From contig NC_067491.1 in assembly GCF_947179515.1 (NCBI RefSeq), positions 6,379,027-6,443,026 of the forward strand: DNA of 64,000 nt. Direction: 5' to 3'. The position numbers and the translations under genes were made by a program. Within the stretch, counting starts at the first letter, position 1; the number at the start of each line of letters is the position of its first letter. Positions 42,806 to 53,852 of the stretch are shown piece by piece. The notes below the pieces were generated by a model that worked only from the letters and a program-made list of their open reading frames with translations, was not told the DNA's origin and ran no database searches. Origin of the DNA: Apodemus sylvaticus (lineage: Eukaryota; Chordata; Mammalia; Rodentia; Muridae).

Positions 42806-43998
42806 CCAGCTGCTTTAAACAAGTATTGAGACTACTTGGCTTTCCTTCCAGCCTTCTACTTCCAGATCCCCTGTGACATGTTGCTTTCTACATCTGATGT
42901 TCACCGCCACAACATTTTACTCATAAAGTTAAACAGAGAAACGATAAAGTATTATTAGTCAAGTGTGTACAGATACTTTCTAGTATCCTACAACCACTCT
43001 ATGATAGAGTTTACCCCTTTTGCAGAGATTCAAAAATGGACAGGTGTAAGGATAGTGGTTAGCATATCAAAAGTTGTAGTGCATGAAAACCAACCCACCT
43101 GATACCTACAACCTTTCTGCTCCAGGAGGTCTCACCGTTCCTCAGTCGGATCTATGTGTGGCCATTTTGTAAGGCCCAGTTAAGAGTCATCTTCCTTTGT
43201 CTCTATCTCCCCTTTACTCATTCAGTCAGCATCTGTTGACGCTGGTCCCCAGCCTCCGCTGATTGGCCCGTCACTGTGTGCGCGTTTCCCAGCTACATTG
43301 TAAACCACTTATTGCAAAGTGGTTCCTTCAGGGGACAGGTGGAAAGATGGGACAATCTTTGTTATTATTACGATATATGACTCTAATGTATATTGTAATG
43401 AGGTAACACTGGCATGTAGTGCCTGGAGGCCTGGAATATTAATTACATCTTGCAGCATGCATAAGATTGTCCTTTTCTGTGGAAACTTGTCTTACCCTAA
43501 AAGATAATTTTGCCTTCCTCTAGACATACTGCTGCAAAGGGACCCAGAGCCATCATTTCCCTTTCTGTAACATGGTGTCTTTGTAAAGTCTGCAGCCTAC
43601 TTATAAAAAAAAATCTGTCGGTAGGCTGTGATGGTACACTCTCTCTCTCTCTCATTTTAAAGTTTTTATTTCTGTGTTAAAGATAAAACTTTTAGAGATC
43701 AAACATGGAAAAATACTCCAAATTGAAAGCCCTACTGTCATGAAAAAGAAGAAATGTCTGAGGCATAAGTCAAGGACTACTCCACATGGTTTTTGGGTGG
43801 TGGTGGTGGCGGTGGTGTTAGTATTTCCAACAGCCACTTCTCTAGGAAGATGTTCTTACATCTTGAGTTCTGAAAAAGTAGTAATTCATCTTCCCAAAGA
43901 AGATGAAAAACTGGCCAGAAGGCGGCACATAAACCCCCTCATGTTAGTAGTTGTTGCCCTGTGTGCTGCTAGTGGTTGACTGGTTGCCACTTGCCTTC
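42806..43998. other. unique DNA
   Basis: No gene recognised. A (CT)n run sits at about 43640-43653 and a short GGT/GGC run at 43796-43816. A 101-codon frame at 43674-43979 lacks recognisable features. Confidence 0.4.
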
Positions 43999-44095
43999 CC
44001 TGTCTGTATTCCTACACCCAAACTGCTGTCTGACACACACTCCCCTGTCTGTATTCCTACACCCAAACTGCTGTCTGACACACACTCCCCTGTCT
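43999..44095. repeat. perfect 45-bp tandem duplication
   Basis: 43999-44043 and 44044-44088 are identical over all 45 bases (start CCTGTCTGTATTCCTACACC), with a short third partial to 44095. The unit is 15 codons long, so the flanking 60-, 99- and 153-codon frames stay open through it. Confidence 0.98.
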
Positions 44096-44494
44096 TTTGG
44101 TCTCCACCGGCTGGACTATTCCATCCTCTGTGACTGGAGGAGATTCGGGAGGCGGCACGAGTATTCCTGGAACCTTTTGGCATCTTCTGCACATCCGTTA
44201 GCAAATGTCTCTCCGAAATCTGGAACAGCTTCAACAGTGTCACTGAGAGTCAAGGCTTGGATGGATTTGTGCTGTTTACATGAGCCTTTGACATTTAGAC
44301 TGGAGGGGTGTGTGCAGAGGCCACGACAGCTTGTGGCTTCTAGTCTTACCACAGTCCAGACACTTGCCCCTCCCCCTCCCCTCCCCCTCCTCCACTTCAC
44401 AATATCACGGTGGCATTTCCATACATTATGTCATTAAGCTGTGCTCACAGCCATCCCTCCAACTTCCTCCTCCATATTCCCCTCCCTTCTTCTG
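44096..44494. other. unique DNA ending in a pyrimidine-rich stretch
   Basis: No gene recognised. CCCCTCC-type runs occur at 44368-44395 and 44450-44494; the latter is the insertion site of the LTR that follows. Confidence 0.4.
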
Positions 44495-44498
44495 CTCC

Positions 44499-44974
44499 TG
44501 AAAGACCCCCGAAGAGGGGAGACCCTCACTCAAATCTCGGGATAAAGTGACACCCAAGGAATTCACAGGAGACTGTTCTTGATGCAAACACACGAGGTTT
44601 GTTCAGGAGAAAGCAGTGCTCTGGGGCCGTCTGGTAACCGGCAGGGTCAGAGAAGATCGACCCCCAGTAACTGGAATCAGGGGTATTTAAAGGAAAAAAC
44701 CCCGCAAACAAAGAGGGGGAGATAGGGGTAATGGAAAAGTATAGAACATTGTAAAGATAGTCACAAGGCAGTCGTGCAGACATTCTTTTTGGTCAGCCAG
44801 TTCCTGAAACAGGACATCTCAGGATCAGATAAGCAAATGTCGGCTATTTCCCAGATCAGGGCGTTCTTGACCGCAGGGGTCCTTTCTCAAAGTCAGGCAG
44901 CTGTTGAGTGAACATGTTGAGGCTTGCTTGCTAGGGGTCTAAACACTTTTACATTTTTGAGTTGGGGTCTCTCA
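44499..44974 (-). mobile_element. gammaretrovirus-type solo LTR
   Basis: On the minus strand the element starts TGAGAGACCCCAACTC and ends CTTCGGGGGTCTTTCA. These are gammaretroviral inverted ends (TGAAAGACCCC type). Inside are a TATA-like CTTTAAATAC (plus strand 44683-44692) and a degenerate poly(A) region about 90 bp further on. The U5 region ends about 185 bp after the TATA box. The 4-bp sequence CTCC flanks both sides exactly (44495-44498 and 44975-44978), as expected for gammaretroviral integration. No PBS or internal sequence follows, so this is a solo LTR left by LTR-LTR recombination. Confidence 0.88.
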
Positions 44975-44978
44975 CTCC

Positions 44979-47294
44979 TATTTCCCTCTTCAAGTAGACC
45001 CTGGGATGAGGTCATACCCGATATTCTATGGGCAGTACATGCAGTTTCCTCTCTGTCTCTCAAGGCCTGACAGGCAGGAAACAGGTGGTTCTGGAAGTTC
45101 CTTGGGAAGACGGGAGGCACAGACTTGGGATGAACTGACTCTGTAAGAAGGACAGAAGATAGACAGAAGAAATCAGGTGCTCTGCGATACAGCCAGATCC
45201 CTGTACGCCAAGCCAGACTCAATGCCTCTCTGGGCTCTTCATTTATGTGAGCTAAGGAATATGCTTTTTTTTTTTTAATTCAATCAAGCCAAATAAGTCA
45301 AATAACTCAGTAAAGTCTTCCCCTTACCACCTGACTCAGAAGTTTGGCTGCTTAGCATTAGAGGTTCTATAAGATCTGAACCAATATGACCCAAACTCAT
45401 GATCACAAATGTTAAAGACAGACACTTTTGTGTGCTGAGTCTTTGATGCTAATCTTTCCCAAGAATGTAGTACCATTTTGATAAGATCGGAGATGCCCTT
45501 GTAGACCTCTCTCTCTGCACCCCTCCCTTCCAGGTTCTTTTTCTTTTATCTTTATCATCACATCGGTCCACACTGCTAAGTAACATTCTAATTGAAGGTC
45601 CTTCCGGGCAGTCCACTTACAAAAGGCTTGCCTCAAACGCTCCAGCTCTAACAAGCACGCCTCCATTTGTTCCGAGAACCCTCAGTGAAGCCTCAACAGC
45701 TGCAGTATCTGATGCTCCCTGCACTTTTACTTGGGCAATGCTTACAGCTAAAGATTTAAGTAAATATCACCAGAACCGGCGTGTGCCTTTGTCAGATGAC
45801 CAAGCTTATAATGCCTCACTGTCCTCGCAAAATGGCTGACAAAAGCTCGCTCCAAAGACCGTGCTGGGGAGCATTTAAACATAATCGGTCAAGGCGCGCG
45901 AGGAGTGGGACTTTGCCAACAGTCCTTGAAGTGGGCGAGCACAGTCAGCTGGAGCCAATCGTATCTGTCCGGAGGTCTTAAAAGGTCATGGGGTCATTTC
46001 CCTGAGCGGGCATTTCTTTGAAGGTTAAGCTCCACATCTGCTGATCAGGGTGAAAAGTCCAAATCTACTTGTTTGTCTAAAAAACAAACCCTCTCACAGG
46101 CTAAGCCAAAGCTGGGACACATCAATACTGTGTGAGGCTATTTCGACGAGAGACTTAAGGACCAGTCAATCTGAACTCCTAGATCTTTTTATTTATTTAT
46201 TTTTTTTGTCAATCCTGAACTGTCTACTTCACTGCTTCTAATAAAAGAATCTAAAGTCAGGTCGACTCTAAATCACCCCCCCCCCCGTACTGTAGCAGGT
46301 GTCACACCCACAGGAATCCTCCGGCAGGTGGAGGCGATGCGCCGCTCCTATCCGGAAGAAATAGAGGGTGCCCGCTGAACCTGTGGTTTCCTCCGGAGCC
46401 CCGCGGTGTTACCCACGAGTTTAAAACGCCTGGATCAGAGTAGGCATTGGAGTAAGTTATTGCACATGCAGAAGGGAAATGCGCTCCGCGTTGACATCTC
46501 TGCTCAGAAATTATGATCTGTGCCCCAGGCTATCAAGCATCAGTGCGCGGAATTATTCACAAAGGGCTTATGGTTCAAGTGGTAAATCTAGGCATTTGCA
46601 AAATGTTGACCCAAGTGAGTCGGCACAGAGAGCTTGATCTTTCAGTTTGATGAAAATGTAATTTTATGGATGTCAAGTTGGAGTTCAAAAGTGACACGTC
46701 GTGTCACGCAGATAAATAGTTTTGCCAAAAGCAATGCCATAATTCATAAGCGCTTGTCAGGGCAATGGTAACTATCAGGCTGATTAAGCGAAGTGCTTAC
46801 TAATAAATGCAGTTTTTATCCAACATTATGTGTTAGTCTCTTTGGAGTCACAAAGATGGCCCTATGCAAGTACTGAAGTGAGCGCCCCGAGCGAGTGCCC
46901 AACGTAAACACTTCCGTAGGTGCTTCTTTTGCCCTTGAGAAGATTAAGTTTAGAAAAATACCCAGCGATGAAGTGCAAGTATTTGATACCTTTTTATTTT
47001 CTTTTGTAGGTCCCCTGCATACCAATCACCTAACAATGCTCAAAGTCAAAGTGTGAATAAATGTAACAGCTACAGCAACAAAATAAATCAAGTAGTTGTT
47101 GTTATTCTTGAAATGCATTAGTGCCGAAGAAGAAAGAGAGTAGGAACTCTTTTTTTCTTTTTTTTCTTTTTTTTTTAAAGCATTTTGGTCTGGTCTGGCT
47201 TTTCTGCAGCTCTTTCGTGGTCCCTTACTCCCATTGATGCTTCTTCAGGCTTCGGCTGCCCAGTCAGGAAGCGCCAGGCACAGAGTGCGCCTTA
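44979..47294. other. unique DNA, no gene recognised
   Basis: Simple tracts only: T run at 45265-45276 and poly(C) at about 46279-46290. 46300-46430 is locally GC- and CpG-richer but short. 46440-46830 is repeat-free with TAATTCATAAGCGCTTGTC and TGATTAAGCGAAGTGC words, a candidate conserved non-coding stretch. 45410-45990 holds minor frames without recognisable domains. Confidence 0.4.
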
Positions 47295-47430
47295 TTGCTC
47301 CTGGGTAGTCAGTCCCATGATCCTTTTCACCTCCCCCTCTTGCTCCTGGGCAGTCAGTCCCATGATCCTTTTCACCTCCAACCCCCTTGCTCCTGGACAA
47401 TCAGTCCCATGATCCTTTTCACCTGCTCCT
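47295..47430. repeat. 45-bp minisatellite, three copies
   Basis: Units at 47295, 47340 and 47387 each carry TTGCTCCTGG, then (C/T/A)A(G/A)TCAGTCCCATGATCC and TTTTCACCT. The third is offset by two extra bases. Confidence 0.93.
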
Positions 47431-47960
47431 TGCTGTCTTTCTTTCCCACTCAACCCTCCCTGTGCCTCTTTAACACTGAATTGCCTTCTGAGTTTGGAAG
47501 CATCTCTAACTTGTTGGAGGAAACCATTTTTGTTTTTCTTGTAAAGATTACACCATCACCACCCTGGTCATTTTTTCCGTTTCTTGTTTTTAAACAATTA
47601 TCTATTTTTAAAGGGAAGAAGATCATTTATTCTAGAGTCTTTTTAAGTCACCATGGCACAGGAACACACATTTAGATGAACCCAAACTCCATGTTGCAAT
47701 GTGGAAGAAATGTCACGAAGGTTTACGGTTTAACCGATCAGAGAAAGTCAGTTACAGAAGGCTTTTGTGACCCATGAGCTCTAGGAAGAATTAAGTCGAG
47801 ACGATTTACATATGCGTTGCCTCGAGTTGAAACTTACTTTTAGTAGAAATGTATAACGCTGGGATTTACTGTCATCACCGTGCTGTGCACTGAACCTCCA
47901 AGAGAACACAAGCTAGCATAAGCTCGCTCTCGATGGGGCCTTGTGCCCTTGGCCGTCGTC
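47431..47960. other. unique DNA
   Basis: No gene or repeat family recognised. Confidence 0.35.
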
Positions 47961-48640
47961 TCCCCCCACACCCCCAGCCTCTGGACCACCATTTTGCTTT
48001 CTGCTTATATGGATTTTCCCTCTCGATTTTTTGTCTAACTGAGGGCACAAATCCTTTGAGTTTCTGCGCCTGGTTTATTTTACTTAACATAATACCTTCA
48101 AGTTCCATCGTCGCCATCGTCTTTGTCACAAATGACAGAATGTCTGTTTTAAACACTGTCTGGTCATCCGCCCGTGTTCTGTAACCTGCCTTGTGCACTC
48201 ATTCTGAACCGGAGACAGCTGTGTGCAGCGTGTGCAGGGGCGGCGGGACTTCTGGCCCGAGGAGAGTTGTCAGATTTATTTAAAATCGTTATGTAAATAC
48301 TCAGAAGTACAGAAGTAGGCTTGCTGGATTATATGGCAACTCTTAGATTCTTAAGAAATGTCTACATGGGCTTGGAGTCTCTTCTCTTCTGTTTCTGATT
48401 TATTTATTTGACTTTTTTTCCAGTTTAGCTGAAAGTTTCTCTAATTAGTTTATTTCAACAGCCAATTCGTACTTTTATGAACCTTTTGATTTTTTAAATT
48501 TCATTTAATTAATCTGCTCTGTATTTTGTCTCTCTTATTGTGATTGGGCTCAGTTTGCTATCCTTTATTTTTTTTCTATTTATTTGAGTTTTTGTTTGAG
48601 ATCTTTCTTCCTCTTTTACGAAGGCAATTTTGAAGTTAAT
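47961..48640 (-). mobile_element. ancient L1 (L1M type), antisense, rearranged
   Basis: 48060-48370 (CTGGTTTATTTTACTTAACA, CCTTCAAGTTCCATCG, TACTCAGAAGTACAGAAGTA and GGCTTGCTGGATTATATGGC) is antisense L1 3' region. 48390-48640 (CAGTTTAGCTGAAAGTTTCT and CAGCCAATTCGTACTTTTAT) is antisense ORF2 interior. The ORF2 text between them is missing, so an internal deletion has joined the two. Confidence 0.65.
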
Positions 48641-48721
48641 TGCATATATCCACTATTGAAACACATAAATATGCAAAATAAATTAAACAGCTACCCCCTT
48701 TCCCCCTCCCCAACAGGGAGA

Positions 48722-48836
48722 GTTGCATATAACCCAGGCTGGCCTTGATCTAGTTGAGGATAGAATAAATTCGAACTCCTAATCCTCCTGTCTCCTGAGT
48801 GCTGGGATTATAGACGTGAAGTGCCACACCCAGCTA
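48722..48836 (-). mobile_element. B1-family SINE
   Basis: ATATAACCCAGGCTGGCCTT, AATTCGAACTCCTAATCCTC, CTGAGTGCTGGGATTATAGA and GCCACACCCAGC follow antisense B1, with the head at the right. It is inserted among L1M debris. Confidence 0.8.
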
Positions 48837-49395
48837 CAAACCAAATCTTGGATAATCTGAAGTTTGAGAGGAACACAGAGCATCACATGACAGTAGGGAA
48901 CTCCATTTTCTGTAGCAGTTTGGCCCAGTTGGACACTTAAAGGGGAAGCACTGGATTTGAACTTCAGACCAAATGGGACTAAGAGAGTGTATCTGTCCAG
49001 CAGCGGCGCAATATCAGATGCGCGGCAGGCATCGTGCAGGACAAACACCAAAGCAGGCTGCAAGACAAGCTCCAGCCACACAGAAATCCAGCGCCTTTCT
49101 GACCTCCGTGCTGCAGGGTTTCCTCTTTGAGAAGGAACCACGGAACTTTCACAAGTGTGTGGGGTTTCAGCGGCATGCTCACAGACAGTATCATAAAGGA
49201 AAACGGAAACACCTCAACTTCCCTTCTTCTATCCTACACATCTGAGTTTATGTATCTATATAAAACCCAGGAACCATAATAGAAGAAGCACAAGACTTAC
49301 CATGATGATCTTGAATCGCATCTATCTTCAAATGGATGTGAGCGTGACCTGACTTCGGACCCTTTTGTCTTATTTTTGTCTTACATGTATAAGTG
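48837..49395. other. unique DNA
   Basis: No recognised family. Overlapping frames of 77-120 codons on both strands at 48779-49245 partly lie in the B1 and match nothing I know. Confidence 0.35.
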
Positions 49396-49586
49396 CTTGC
49401 CTGTATGTGCGGATGTACACCGTGGTGTATGCTCAGTGTCTTCGAAGGCCAGAAGAGGGTGTCAGATTCCCTGAAACTGGAGTCAGGGATGGTTGTGAGC
49501 TGCCGTGTGGGTGGTGGAAACTGAACCTCAGTCCTCTGCAAGAGCATGGAGTGCTCTTAGCTGCTGAGCCGCCTCTCCAGCCTTGA
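49396..49586 (-). mobile_element. B3-type SINE
   Basis: GAAGGCCAGAAGAGGGTGTC, GGTTGTGAGCTGCCGTGTGG(GTGGTGG) and CTCTTAGCTGCTGAGCCGCC, followed by TCTCCAGCC, give an antisense B3 body and head, close to full length. Confidence 0.88.
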
Positions 49587-49599
49587 CTTTGTATCTTCT

Positions 49600-49885
49600 T
49601 ATGGCTGAAAACAAAATAATCTATTGTGTAGGGATACCATGTTTTCTTCACTCATTGGCTACCTGTATTATTCCAAAATGTCGTCACTGTGCCACAGTAA
49701 CTCAGTACACAAAGCTCAATACCTAGTAGAGGCATAGCTGGGTTATATGGAATCTTTGTTTTTTGAGACACTTCCACAGTGATTCCCATGGTGGCTGTGC
49801 TAATGTCCATACCCACCATTAGCACCTAAGGGTTCCCTGTGGCCACATCCTTGCTAGCATTTGTTATTATAAAAGAATGATTTAC
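49600..49885 (-). mobile_element. ancient L1 3' region, antisense
   Basis: GGCATAGCTGGGTTATATGG, CACTTCCACAGTGATTCCCA, ATGGTGGCTGTGCTAATGTC, CATACCCACCATTAGCACC and CCACATCCTTGCTAGCATTT are antisense L1M. The B3 at 49396 adjoins its left edge. Confidence 0.8.
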
Positions 49886-50109
49886 TTGCTTTCCAAATTA
49901 TTTTTAGATAAATTTTTTTCTAATAATACTTTTGGGTTGCTTTGTAATTACCATGAGTGCTATGTAGACCACTGTATATTAATAATAAATTTCAGGCTGG
50001 TAACACCTTAATTTGAGTAGATGCAATAATTCCATATTAAAGGTCTCTTTGTAAATTTTATTTTATTTTACTTATTTAGGTATCCGGACTCATTAGCTTT
50101 TTTCCATAC
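49886..50109. other. AT-rich unique DNA
   Basis: No feature recognised; possibly continuing L1 debris. Confidence 0.3.
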
Positions 50110-50279
50110 ATTTACTTATTAGTTTTGTATGTGTATGTGTGCATGTATGTGCCGTGGCATGCATGTGGAGTCCAGAGAATATGTGGGGTCTGTTCTCTCC
50201 TTCCATGTGGGTTCCAGGGATCAAACTTAGGTAACCACATTTGGCAGCAAGCACCCACTAAGCCATCTCATCAGCCCTA
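50110..50279 (-). mobile_element. tRNA-derived rodent SINE (B2/B3/B4 superfamily)
   Basis: TGCCGTGGCATGCATGTGGA, CTCTCCTTCCATGTGGGTTC(CAGGGATCAAAC) and CACCCACTAAGCCATCTCAT(CAGCCC) give a near full-length antisense copy of the SINE type also at 1050, 11880 and 25580. A similarly organised but more decayed stretch at 50290-50430 may be another old SINE. Confidence 0.75.
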
Positions 50280-50761
50280 AATTTACAAACTTTTCTTTGC
50301 ATGTGTATTTTTGGTGTGCACGCTTCTTTGTGTGTTTGTATGTGTGACATTTATGTGTTTGTTGGCCTTGACTAATTTCTACACTATTGGGGCAGTATCT
50401 CCAGGGATCAGAACTTCATGTTTGCAAAGCTTTTTATCTTCCGGGCCATGTCTGAAATCCTAGAATTCTCATTTTTGCAATGTCCATCCTCTGACAATTT
50501 CCTCTTGCTTACCTGCTTTCAGTAGTTCTGTCTCTTAAGTCTCATGCTAAGATTAAAACTGTGTCACACACCAGCAGTGTATAGTTCTAGGCTCTTCTAT
50601 GTGTTTTGGTGACTCTGTGCTACTGACTCGAGACTTTGGTGTCAGCTCTCAGAACTCCTGTTAGCAATTCTGTCTCAGTGTGGTCATTTCTTGGGTTGAG
50701 TTTGATTGAAGACTTCTCAACTTCCTGAACTAGGATATTTTCCCATGTTTGGATACTTTTT

Positions 50762-50949
50762 TTTTTTTAAAGATTTGTATATTTTTTAATTACATGTGAG
50801 TACACTGTAGCTGTCTTCAGACACTACACATGAGGGTATCAGATCTCCTTACAGATGGCTGTGAGCCACCATGTGGTTGCTGGGATTTGAACTCAGGACC
50901 TCTGGAAGAGCAGCCAGTGCTCTTAATGGCTGAGCCATCTCTCCAGCCC
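50762..50949 (-). mobile_element. B2 SINE with perfect 16-bp target duplication
   Basis: The copy is full-length antisense B2: poly(T) at the left, then ACATGTGAGTACACTGTAGC(TGTC), GTGAGCCACCATGTGGTTGC and the head GAGCCATCTCTCCAGCCC. TGTTTGGATACTTTTT lies at 50746-50761 and again at 50950-50965, identical in all 16 bases. Low divergence and an intact duplication make it among the youngest insertions here. Confidence 0.97.
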
Positions 50950-51027
50950 TGTTTGGATACTTTTTAGTTACTTTTTCTTTAAATATACTTTTTGGAGCCT
51001 CTCTTCTTTCTCCTTGAATTCCCCACA

Positions 51028-51121
51028 TTTCCCCTTCCTTCCCCTCTCTTCCCTTTCTTCCGTCCCCTCTTTCCTTCCTCCCCCCCTCTCTCTGTCTCTC
51101 TTTCTTTCTCTCTCTTTCTTG
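51028..51121. repeat. CT-rich low-complexity tract
   Basis: About 94 bp of almost pure pyrimidine (CCCTTCC, TCTTCC, CTCTCT and TTTCTTTC words) on the plus strand, triplex-capable. The frames on both strands (63-113 codons) are compositional. Confidence 0.95.
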
Positions 51122-51540
51122 TGGTTGAGACTTTCTATGAGGACCCCGTCTACTCTCAAACTTGTGATGCTCCTGCCTCTGCCCTCTCAAAAGAGCTTGG
51201 CTCTCTTTGAATCTCTCTTATGTGCATTTTATGTGTCTTGATGATGTCCTGTGGTTTCTTCATTTATTTTTCACACATTATTTTTGTTTTTCCATGATTG
51301 GATAATTTCTATTTCTGTGTTTGCCACTTTCTCCACTCTGTGAGCCCTGACAGAGTCTGCTGAGGCTTTTGCTACATCTTCCCTTCCAGTCCTTCTTCTC
51401 CCGGATTTCAGCTTTTTAAAAATTATTTCCATCTCTTTGTCAAATGCATATTTACTCAAATATTGCTCCAGGACTTTCATTTCCTTCTTTGGTTCATTTG
51501 TACGTTGATATCTTATTGTGAAACAACTTTTGCTAGACGT

Positions 51541-53250
51541 TGAACCCAAGTCTGCTTTTTCTGTCTACTCAACCTGTTTAAGTTTAACCTGCCTTTCAGA
51601 AAACAGTGTGATCACGTATTCTATACCTCAGACTTCCCATGTAATTGGCCAAGTGCATAGTTTAATCTTGAACAATGCACCCCTGACCCACAGCCATCCA
51701 TATGTGTATGTGGTGCTGCAATCATTTGCAGAAAGCAGCCAACAGGTTGGAAGCAACCTTAAACAAAACAAATATCCCATAAAGTTTGGAAGCAACCTGT
51801 GGCTACAGGTTGGTCACACCTGTGTGCTAACATCTGAGTCTGGGTCCGTGGGGGACAGGAAATCCCCTCTTCTTGTGTAAAACCCTCAACAGTTTCTGTA
51901 GAAAAGCCCATCAGATCTTTTCCATACCGTGTTTTGTGTGATGTTCAATAACTAGAGAGCAGAGCCTTCATCAAGGGCAGACAGACAATCAATCGACACA
52001 CAGAGCAGACAGACAGAAGGCACAGAAAGAGAATGGAAAATTCAAATTCCAACTCACACTTGGTCTAAGCTACTCCACGAGGAGGTTTCCTTTTTATGAC
52101 ATTCTGAAGACCATGTGGCAGAATCAGGCTGATTTCCAGTTCTGGGCTGAGGGAGAGTGGGGGCAGCTCACCACGGTGCCCTTTATTGCAGCCGCTTGCT
52201 TGCTTGTTGAGTGGTGGAGCTTGGAAGTGTCTATCCCTTCCTCATCACTTTGAGTTTGGGGGACCTGCCCCTCTTCTGCACACTGGGAGAACTGGATTCA
52301 GGCATTCTGTTCTCTGGATGTACTGTGCCAAGCACAGTGGTTAGCGCTTGCCCAGCAGTAAATGAACAATCGGTGTTTCACAGGGAGATGGTTTAGGAAG
52401 GTGAGCTGAGGGATAAGCACCCTGGAAAGGCTGGGCTCTGAGAGGCAAAGCTGCCCCCTCTGCATTCAACCCAAGGTGTAACTCTTCAACATCCGGAACA
52501 ACAGCCTGGCTGCTCATTAACTCCACAGCCACCAGCCCTTTATTTGTTATTCCCCCACCCCCCAGCCCTTAGAACTGCTCCTTGTATCAAATGAGTTTGT
52601 CCTTGCAGACGTGCTACTTTGCATTTTCACTATCACGTTATTAACAGTTTCTGCCATCTTAGGAATTTCTTAAGACTTCTTAATGAGGGTTGTGCTTCTT
52701 TAGTATGAAGTCTCCCTTTTATCTTTTTCCAGACTTCCTTTTATGCCAAATGTAGTATAGCACCCTGCTCACAGGAGGAACTGAGCAAGAGGTGATAAAG
52801 AGGTGACATTTGGGAGACAACTATGTTGAAAATCCAGGGTCTGTCTGTCTCTTATTTTTCATCTGTTTAAGAAGAAATAAAAAGAGGTAAATACATCTTT
52901 AACTTTAAATAACTTTATACATTTAAGACAATAGTATGGGCACTATCACAGACTTATAAGAAAAACTAATCTTTGAATTTTTGTGAAAAAAGTTACACCA
53001 CACCTAATTTGGCTGTTCCTGTCAATCATGAGGCAGAATGAAATGTATGTTTTTTATGGAAAGAACTTTTGTTCACAACCCCTTTTTTTCTTTAGCCATA
53101 GTGACAGGTGACTAGCAGCAAGGGTAGGTTTTGAAAAATGGGTCTTGTGTGACTTCCTTTGGGGGTTAACCTGTCACATGCCTTGGAATGGCTCGAGAAA
53201 ATTTCTTAATTTCTAAATGCTAGCTAGAACTTTTGACGATGTTCAGTAGC
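51541..53250. other. unique DNA, no gene recognised
   Basis: About 1.7 kb without a recognised family, apart from a local GACAGACAGAC run at 51979-52015. Frames of 61-120 codons are unremarkable. Confidence 0.4.
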
Positions 53251-53340
53251 AGAGAGGAGAGGGGAGAAGAGGAGAGGAGAGAAGAGGAAGGAAAGAAGAG
53301 GAGGAGAGGAGAGGGGAGGAGAGGGGAGGAGAGGAGAAAG
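53251..53340. repeat. (GGAGA)n/(GGGGA)n purine tract
   Basis: About 90 bp of unbroken purines on the plus strand built of GAGAGG, GGGGAG and AAGAGG words. Confidence 0.95.
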
Positions 53341-53722
53341 CTATTGTAATACCACCAGAGCAAACCTGTGGATTTAGACAATCGGGTTTATCGTATTTCC
53401 TCAACACAATGCAAATGCATATATTCTGTATCAACATCAGGTTTGATGCTAATTGGAGCCTTAATCACAAATAACAATTGATACACCTGAGAAAAAACAA
53501 ACCCACAGTGGGGAGATGCCCCCCATGTGCAGCGGAAGAAGGGGCTTCCTCATCGGCAGGCAGAGTTCACAACCTCCCCCGCCCCCTCCAAATCCATGCC
53601 TGCCAGCTGGTACTGCCTGAAGGAAAGCCTCCGCTGTGTTCTTTTAATGCAATTCTTAGTCTGCTCCTATTCTGTGTTCTCTTTTCAAGCACTGAAATTC
53701 CATAAAATAGAAGGGTAGGCGC
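53341..53722. other. unique DNA
   Basis: No gene or repeat recognised. Confidence 0.35.
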
Positions 53723-53852
53723 GTCTAGGTGCAGGTGCCCATGGAGGCCAGAAGAGGGCGCCAGATACCACAGAGATGCACATGGGCAGCTGGAGGCAGG
53801 TGCTTGGAACCAAACCTTACAGGCTTCCAACTGCTGAGTCATCTTTAAAAAT
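53723..53852 (-). mobile_element. B3-type SINE
   Basis: CATGGAGGCCAGAAGAGGGC(GCCAGAT), GGCAGGTGCTTGGAACCAAA and CCAACTGCTGAGTCATCTTT follow antisense B3 with a shortened centre. It is diverged. Confidence 0.75.

Larger units (their letters stand above)
50440..51540 (-). mobile_element. ancient L1 5'/ORF1-proximal region, antisense, interrupted
   Basis: TTTTCCATGATTGGATAATT(TCTATTTC), CTCCAGGACTTTCATTTCCT and CTTTGGTTCATTTG resemble antisense L1M/HAL1 ORF1-flanking text. The block is interrupted by a B2 (50762-50949) and a CT-rich tract (51028-51121). The left part (50440-50745) is weaker. Confidence 0.4.
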
